Source: Basidiobolus meristosporus CBS 931.73
Lineage: Eukaryota; Basidiobolomycota; Basidiobolomycetes; Basidiobolales; Basidiobolaceae
Length of the DNA: 64,000 bases
Direction of reading: 5' to 3'
Assembly: GCA_002104905.1 (NCBI GenBank)
Contig: MCFE01000145.1
Location: forward strand, 90,755 to 154,754
Below the pieces are notes generated by a model. The model was not told where the DNA came from. It made no database searches and saw only the letters and a program-made list of their open reading frames with translations. A program made the translations under genes and the position numbers. Below are positions 57,634-64,000 of this stretch, piece after piece. Position 1 is the first letter of the stretch. Each line of letters begins with the position of its first letter.

Positions 57634-60600
57634 ATGAGCCCCGAGCTGTCACTCTCTGCAATGTCTACTACTGCTATTACTGGAATTTTTCACTCTGCTG
57701 AAAAGTTGGATGGCTCTAACTACCAAGTGTGGAAGGTGAAGATGAAGATGCTGCTACAAGAAAGAGGCCTTTGGGATATTGTCATGGGAGAAGAATGCCC
57801 TCCTAAAAACGTGCGAGAGGAAGCCTTAAAGTACCAGAAGAACGAACAAAGTGCCTTTAACTGCATTTGCCTTAATGTCAAGGACAAATTGCTAATTCAA
57901 TGCTCAAGAGCAAAAACGGCAAAGAATGCCTGGAAGGCATTAGAAGACACCTACCAGTCATGTTCAGCTGCCAAGAAAATGTATCTGAGAAGAAAATTCT
58001 TTACTACAAAGATGCTGCCAGGAGAAGAAATGAAAAATCTAATTAATAGAATTACCCTGCTGGTAGATGAGATGGAATCTGTGGGCGTACCAACTACTGA
58101 TGAGGATGTGATAGTTACCATCCTGAATAGCCTGACAGACGAGTTTCAGGGCCTTGTATTAGCCCTAGAGTCCAGAACTGAAGATTTGACCTTAAATTAC
58201 GTATATGGAAGGCTCCTGGATGAAGAATTAAGAAAATCAAGCGCCAATAAGAAGGAAGAAGAAAATGCTTTAATAAGCAATGATAACCAACAAAGGAGGT
58301 ACCCAAGACCCTACAAAGGCAACAGCAACCTATTTTGCAACTACTGCAAAAGGAAAGGACACACATCAGACCGGTGTTTCAAAAAGAGAGATTATTTGCA
58401 AAAAAAGCCTGAATATGGAAATGCTGCAACAACTGAAGATAGACTATTCATATCTGCACTAAATATGACCACAAACAAGGATCTTCAGACGTGGTATATT
58501 GACTCTGGAGCTTCTCAACACTTTACACACCAAAAAGAACTTTTTACCCAATATCAAGAAATTCCAATTAAGAAGGTTTTCATGGGTGACAATAGAACAC
58601 TTGATGCAGTGGGAGAAGGAACTATCCAAGTAAACCTTAGAAGCAGTGAAGGAAGCCATGCACTGACTTTTAAAGAAGTACTCTATGTACCAGAAATAGC
58701 CAAGAACCTACTCTCTGTAAGCAAGGCCACAGCAGCAGGACTCAGTTTCAGTTTTAACAATTCTGGATGCAGGATCACTGATCAAAATGGTGCTCATATT
58801 GCTTTGGGCATCAGAGATCAGAATCTATACAAGTTGACTTATATTCCATCATATCTGGAAGCCAATATAAGTAACTTAAATGAAGAAACACCAATGCTTT
58901 GGCACAGGAGATTTGGGCACATCAATTTTGATTATTTGTGCAAAATGATCAAAGATCAGCTAATTTCTGGAGTAAAAATTGATCCCCCAGCTAATTTGGA
59001 GCACTGTGAAGCCTGCATATATGGGAAACAAGCCAGACAACCGTTCAAGAGCTCTGGGTTAATTGAAACCAAGAAAAAATTAGATCTAATTCACTCAGAT
59101 CTGTGTGGACCTATGCAAAATTTATCCTTAGGCGGGATGAAGTATTTAATCACTTTTATTGATGATTATACAAGATACACATGGGTCTACTTCATAGAGA
59201 GAAAGGAAGAAGCTCTGTCTAAGCTCAGGGAGTTTAAAGCCATGGTGGAGAGAGAAACTGGTGAAAAAATCAAGAAAATACGCTCTGACAATGGTGGAGA
59301 ATATACCTCAAAACTCTTCATCCACTTCTGCAAAATTCATGGGATAAAGCAAGAGACTACTGTACCATACTCCCCACAGCAAAATGGAGTAGCAGAACAA
59401 GCTAACGGATCAATAATTGATATGGCAAGATCTATGATCCATGATCAAAAATTATCCTATGATTTTTGGGCGGAATCAGTTGCCACTGCTGTATATCTTA
59501 AAAATCGGAGTTATAACAGAATACTTTGTGATTCTACTCCATTTGAAGCATGGTATGGATACAGACCAAGTGCAGAACATCTAAGAATATTTGGGTGTAC
59601 AGCATATGCCAAAAAACTGGCCGGAAATCAGTCAAAATTTGAGCCAAAAAGTGTAAAATGCATATTTTTGGGCTACTGCAATGAGAGTAAGGCATACAGA
59701 CTCTACAATACCAAAGCAAAGAAGCTTATCAAGTCCAGGGATGTGTTGTTTGATGAAAATTCAAAATTTTCACAAAAAATGACATCAGATGATGACGAAA
59801 ATTTGATCTCAAGTCCACCAATTGTCAGGATTGAATCAGAGCAAAACAATGAAAATTTTTTCACTCCAGAGGACTCTACAACCGTGGTTCAGCCAGAATC
59901 AGTGCCCAGGAACATCCCAGAAGTGATCATTCCAGTATCAAATACCCGGAGATCAAATTGGACAAGAAATAGCCCAAATTACTATATTAATGAGGGTACA
60001 AACTTAGCCTATGCCTATTCAGTCCATATTGATGAACCCCAGACTGTAAAAGAGGCCCTAAATAGCCCTCAGACAAAGTTTTGGAGATCTGCAATGACTG
60101 AGGAATATCAGGCCCTAATGGAAAATCAAACTTGGGACTTAGTCAAATTACCAATGAACCAAAAATCAATTGGATGCAGATGGGTCTTCAAGACAAAATA
60201 CAAGGCTGATGGTACAATTGAAAGATACAAAACAAGACTTGTAGCCAAAGGATACTCTCAAACAAAAGGACTTGACTATACTGAGACCTTTGCACTGGTA
60301 GCCAAGTTTAATTCCATCAGATTAATATTGGCTATTGCAGCCAAATATAAGTTTTTTATTCATCAAATGGATGTATAAACTGCATTTTTGAATGAAGAAC
60401 TTGATGAGGACGTGTATATGGACCAGCCTGATGGGTTTGTTGACCAAGATAACCCCCATTTGGTCTGCAAGCTTAAAAAGTCACTATATGGTCTCAAACA
60501 ATCACCGAGAGCCTGGAATTGCAAGATAGATTCTTATTTGGAATCTTTGAGTTTCAAAAGGAGTAATGCTGACTATAGTATATACTATAAGCCAGATAGA

Positions 60601-61605
60601 GCAAATCCAGTTCTATTAGCTCTCTATGTGGATGATCTTATTATAGCCGCCAATAACCTAAAAGCATTGGAAGAGACTAAATCCAACCTATCTAAGGAGT
60701 TCAAGATGTCTGATCTAGGAGAACTCAGTTACTACTTAGGGATTAAGTTCTCCATAGACAGAAGCACCCAGACTATCACCCTAAGCCAATCCAAGTATAT
60801 TCAAGATATACTAAAGAAGTACAAAATGGAAGACTGTAAACCGGCAGCTACCCCAATGGAGACAAACCTTAACTTGGTCAAAACTCAACCAAATCAAGAG
60901 AGCTTGGTGCCATCTGAAAGCCCTGACTTTCCTTATCAATCTATGGTCGGCAGTCTGATGTATATCATGCTTGGAACACGTCCAGATATCTCATATTCAG
61001 TGGGAGTTGTCAGCCAACATAATCAGAACTATGGATCTGATCATATTGCAGCAGTTAAGTGGATTTTTAGATACCTAAAAGGAACTGCTGATATCTGCTT
61101 AAGATACACTTATAAGGACTCAGAAAAAGATCTTGTGGGATACTCTGATGCAGATTGGGGACGAAATTTAGAAGACAGAAGGTCCACCACAGGATACACC
61201 TTTCTTTACTGTAAAGGAGCAATTTCATGGAATTCAAGAAAGCAACCAACCGTAGCACTTTCTACTACAGAGGCAGAGTATATGGCAGCCTGTGAAGCTA
61301 CAAAAGAAGCAATGTGGTTAAGAAAACTCTTAACAGATCTAGGCCTATGTCAAAAAACGCCTATTACTTTATTTCAAGATAATCAAGGATGTATACAATT
61401 AGGTAGAAATCCAACTTTTCATGCTAGAACCAAGCACATAGATATTAGACATCATTTCATACATGAAGCTATAGAGAATAACTTAGTTAGCTTAGTTTAC
61501 TGCTGTACAGATGAAATGATTGCAGACATATTTACCAAACCATTAGCTAGAGACAAGTTTGAATATCTTAGGTCAAAATTAGGACTAGTCAGTATGAACA
61601 TTTAG
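57634..61605 (+). pseudogene. copia-1 gag-pol polyprotein with one internal stop
   Basis: Start at ATGAGCCCCGAG, just after the LTR. Domains by residue: gag from about 20 (EKLDGSNYQVWKVKMKMLLQ), zinc knuckle CNYCKRKGHTSDRC (235-248), protease WYIDSGASQHFTH (DSG at 290), integrase HHCC (WHRRFGH near 424, CEACIYGKQ), integrase core (HSDLCGPM, FIDDYTRYTW, SDNGGEY, SPQQNGVAEQ), RT from about 830 (CRWVFKTKYKADGTIERYKT) with LYVDDLI at 997-1,003, and RNase H (YSDADWGRNLEDRRSTTGY near 1,169, TKHIDIRHHF). The stop TAA at 60,376-60,378 replaces the Lys of the usual MDVKTAFLN. The frame is otherwise open for 1,323 positions. A single base change (AAA to TAA) explains it. Gag and pol share one frame, as in most copia elements. 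Confidence 0.9.
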
Positions 61606-61616
61606 CTGAGTGGGAG

Positions 61617-61965
61617 TGTTGTAAAAATTTGTATTTCCACCTAAATATTCACCTAACTTAGTCACTTAGATCATCACCTTCAAATCCTAGAGAATACTGA
61701 CTAAATTCCTTGTCGGGATTTACTTAGAATATTTTCACCAAAATGCCAGGTACCCAGAATATGAAAATTCTCAAAGTTGTCCAAACAGCCCCAAACTTTG
61801 CACACATGTTCTTGGGACCTTCCATAACCTATTCTACATGTTTGTAATGCCAAGACCAGGTGAAAGTATAAATACTACTTTTACATTCAATAAATCATTA
61901 AGTGAAAACCACATAATCTACTTGTTCTCCCAATCACTTCCAATATCTCCAAGACTCTTACAACA
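61617..61965 (+). repeat. copia-1 3' LTR
   Basis: TGTTG...CAACA, 349 bp. Differs from the 5' LTR at its first base, at TTTGTA versus TTCGTA, at CTACATG versus CTACGTG and at AATATC versus AATACC. Confidence 0.9.
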
Positions 61966-62081
61966 GTAAATGCCAACAAAAATTTGGCCCAGATTCTCTA
62001 TGTTTTGTGGGTAATGATCTAGGTGACCAAGTTAAGTGCATATGCAGGTGGAATTACAAGGTTTTGCAGCACTTCACTCAA

Positions 62082-62243
62082 CTATATACTCATATCAACT
62101 ATTCCTAGTTGTGATCTGAGATATTCAAGCTTGTCTCTAGCTAATTGTTTGATAAATATGTCTGCAATCATTTCATCTGTTGGGCAGTAAGCTAAGTTAA
62201 CCAAGTCACTCTCTATAGCCTCACATATGAAATGATGTCTATT
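62082..62243 (-). pseudogene. copia-4 RNase H C-terminal fragment
   Basis: Minus strand: RHHFICEAIESDLVNLAYCP, TDEMIADIFIKQLARDKLEY, LRSQLGIVDMSI then stop. It is homologous to the copia-1 end (RHHFIHEAIENNLVSLVYCC). It lies beside the old LTR, so that LTR may be its 3' LTR. It is cut at 62,244 by LINE-like sequence. Confidence 0.7.
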
Positions 62244-62580
62244 ATCAGTTGAAACAAAGAAGCCAGCACTACTGTTGTAGCATTGACAAAAGAGTGTATA
62301 GCTGAGGGGAGCTGTTAAATAAGTTAACAAGTCAAGATGGTAGCTCTTCAGTGCTGAAAACACTGCTCAGTGGGAAGGGAGGGTAGCAAGAGGGGTAAGA
62401 ATGACTTGTTGACAACATTGATAAGGGGAACATTATATGGATTGATACTCATCACAAAGGGGGTGTGCTGCTTTGGATATTACTGACAAAGGTCTGTCAA
62501 GTATTTTAAGTAAGATAGCTTGAGCTTTTCTAACTGTATAATATAATTAGCAAACTTCTTGACATCTGGATCTCCAAGTA
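62244..62580 (-). mobile_element. LINE-like fragment, copy 1
   Basis: Homologous to 63,414-63,750 (shared AAAGAAGCCAGC, CTGAGGGGA, GAGTGTGCTGCT-like blocks), with frameshifts. It breaks at GGATCTCCAAGTA, where the CACTA-5 terminus CCCTATG begins; copy 2 reads on (CCAAGTATAGTTCTCC). Confidence 0.5.
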
Positions 62581-63200
62581 CCCTATGAAGAATAACTTGA
62601 TCCTGCAGGTACAACCAATCTAGATCTACTGTCAGGATCCCACAGTGAGACCGTTATAATGCCAGCAGCTTAGTGTTGCAATATTCTGAGTTGTATTGGA
62701 AGTGATGTGGAGAACTAGAGGACCTACATGTTATTCACTTGTAGATTTATTGATCAGAAGTATAGTAGTTATACTTTTGATAAAGTAGAGCAAACAAAAG
62801 TGTAGAGTTTGTTAAGGAAGGTCCCAAGAATATGTGTACAAAGTTTGGGGGCTTTTGGACAGCTTTGCAAAAAATCATATTCTGGGTACCTAATAATTTG
62901 GTGAATGTATTTTGAGTAAATCCCAACAAGAAATTTGGTCAGGACAGAATGCTAATCAAAGAATAGGATCTATGTGACTAAGTCAGCATGAATATCTAGG
63001 TGACAACATAATAATTACAGCACTTGTGATTATTGACCCTCTACATAATATTATGATGCAATTGAAATGGCATTTTGCTGATTTTACTGTCAAATAAAGT
63101 TGAATACTTGATGGTGTTTGAGCAGTCTTTTGATAAGAATTGCATGTCCTTCTGGTGGTCTTAATGCACTCTACAATTATTTGAGCAGACTGTTGAGCAT
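62581..63200 (+). mobile_element. CACTA-5 terminal region with nested LTR
   Basis: Terminus CCCTATGAAGAATAACTTGA, then the CACTA terminal region in diverged form to about 63,190 (GCACTCTACAATTATTTGAG). A solo LTR-B2 (62,674-63,019) interrupts it. The right limit is approximate. Confidence 0.55.
62674..63019 (-). repeat. Solo LTR-B2, second copy
   Basis: 346 bp, TGTTGCAATATTC...AATAATTACA as read on the plus strand, closely related to 201-544. It sits at the point where the uninterrupted CACTA-2 terminal region reads AGCTTGGAATTAG. No clear duplication. Confidence 0.65.
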
Positions 63201-63413
63201 CAACATTTAAAATTTAGCCAATTTCACTCTGTTAGAAAATCTAGTACCCTAACTGATTTTCTCTAACCCAAACATAACTAATCCCTGTTATGTTTTATTT
63301 TATCACTTCTCAGTCTCTATTTTTAGCTGCCACACCTGATCAATTTTCAAGTGGTCATTATGTCCTCAACTGATTTAGGGGGGAGACAGTCACCAACAGG
63401 TGAAATCTTTATT
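63201..63413. other. Unassigned AT-rich spacer
   Basis: No ORF or repeat recognised between the CACTA-5 region and the second LINE-like copy. Confidence 0.4.
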
Positions 63414-64000
63414 TCAGTTGAAACAAAGAAGCCAGCGCTACTGTTGTAGCTTTGATACAAGAGTGTGTAGCTGAGGGGAATTTGTAGGCAAGTTAATAAG
63501 AAGTGATGATAGTTCTTCAGTGCTCAAGACACTGTTCAGTGGGAAGGGGGGTAGCAAGAGAGGTAAGAATGACTTGTGAACAACATTAATGAGGGGAATG
63601 TGATAAGGATTGATATTCATCATAAAGGGAGTGTGCTGCTGCAGATATTGCTGCCAAAGGTCTGTCAAGTACTTCAGGTAGGCCAGCTTGGGTTTTTCTG
63701 ACTGCAGAATATAGTGAGCAAACTTCTTGACTTCAGGATCTCCAAGTATAGTTCTCCAGCAGGAGCCAGGTGTTGTGTGGTGTGTTCTCTTCCAGGCCTT
63801 AATCAGTGGGTTGTTGCAGTGGTGAAGTCTGAGATATAATCTGGTTCTAAGGTAGAGAAGTCTGATCTTATAGGGCATAAACCCAAAAGCACCAAGAATA
63901 GCATGTCTGTAGGGGCATTCAGGCAAATGAGGCACCAAGGAGGTAATGCACCATACTGCAAACTTGTCAAGCTTAGTGCAGTCTCTAGAAGTAAGAGAGA
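63414..64000 (-). mobile_element. LINE-like fragment, copy 2 (runs off the window)
   Basis: A 166-codon minus-strand frame (63,938-63,438): CPYRHAILGAFGFMPYKIRL, LYLRTRLYLRLHHCNNPLIK, FAHYILQSEKPKLAYLKYLT, DLWQQYL. The arrangement (a Cys, then GxxP..IR..YL..RL.LRL) resembles the segment downstream of the RT domain in fungal non-LTR retrotransposons. The RT itself would lie beyond 64,000. Assignment is tentative. Confidence 0.4.

Larger units (their letters stand above)
57281..61965 (+). mobile_element. copia-1: nearly intact Ty1/copia retrotransposon
   Basis: 4.69 kb with 349-bp LTRs (57,281-57,629 and 61,617-61,965) flanked by GTAAA at 57,276-57,280 and 61,966-61,970. By eye the LTRs differ at four positions, all transitions, so insertion is recent. 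One gag-pol frame fills the interior except for a single stop. GAGTGGGAG just before the 3' LTR is the polypurine tract. The domain order integrase then RT is that of Ty1/copia. Confidence 0.92.
57037..62071 (-). repeat. Old solo copia LTR, split by copia-1
   Basis: 57,037-57,280 (244 bp) and 61,971-62,071 (101 bp) are the two parts of one minus-strand LTR of the same family. Joined at the GTAAA target site they total about 345 bp, the family length. This older LTR has no visible duplication of its own. Confidence 0.75.

Overview
This window looks like a fungal nuclear contig. The genes are split by many short introns (about 44-90 nt, GT...AG, several with CTAAC or CTTAAC branch sites). The gene set fits a filamentous fungus: an Erf4-type palmitoyltransferase subunit, a Ync13/Munc13-like C2 protein, a formin with GBD/FH3, a fungal-type catechol O-methyltransferase and a Shewanella-like PPP phosphatase. 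I cannot fix the phylum from sequence alone. A FANCE-like protein is present, together with a heavy load of Ty1/copia, Ty3/gypsy, CACTA and Harbinger elements, which would suit a basidiomycete or an early-diverging fungus.

The layout has three parts. Positions 1-35,480 are AT-rich, gene-free and made almost entirely of nested transposons. The nesting can be read from coding frames that resume across insertions and from target-site duplications. CACTA-1 contains gypsy-1, gypsy-1 contains CACTA-2, CACTA-2 contains Harbinger-1, and Harbinger-1 contains a piece of gypsy LTR. Further units are Harbinger-2 inside CACTA-3, with a full solo gypsy LTR inside Harbinger-2; a 211-bp MITE inside a rearranged Harbinger copy; a second gypsy lacking reverse transcriptase; CACTA-4 with a solo copia LTR; and a back-to-back pair of broken copia elements.

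Positions 35.5-57 kb are a visibly more GC-rich gene island with seven supported genes: ERF4-like (-), Ync13-like (+), FANCE-like (-), 5-formyltetrahydrofolate cyclo-ligase (+), formin (-), catechol O-methyltransferase (-) and a secreted SHLP phosphatase (+). Exon structures were built by hand and keep frame across every splice. The genes are housekeeping or cell-biology genes (protein palmitoylation, exocytosis and septum formation, DNA crosslink repair, folate metabolism, actin). They do not form an evident pathway cluster. Ync13 and formin both act in polarised growth and cytokinesis in other fungi, but their proximity may be chance.

Positions 57-64 kb return to repeats. They hold a nearly intact young copia element (349-bp LTRs, GTAAA duplication, one internal stop codon) inserted into an old solo LTR of its own family, then LINE-like fragments and another CACTA end.

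The most unusual item is a CACTA-type family with CMCTATGAAAAATAA termini. It has a divergent two-gene layout: a DUF4218-like transposase tail beside one end and an unrecognised coiled-coil ORF (called ORF-X here) beside the other.
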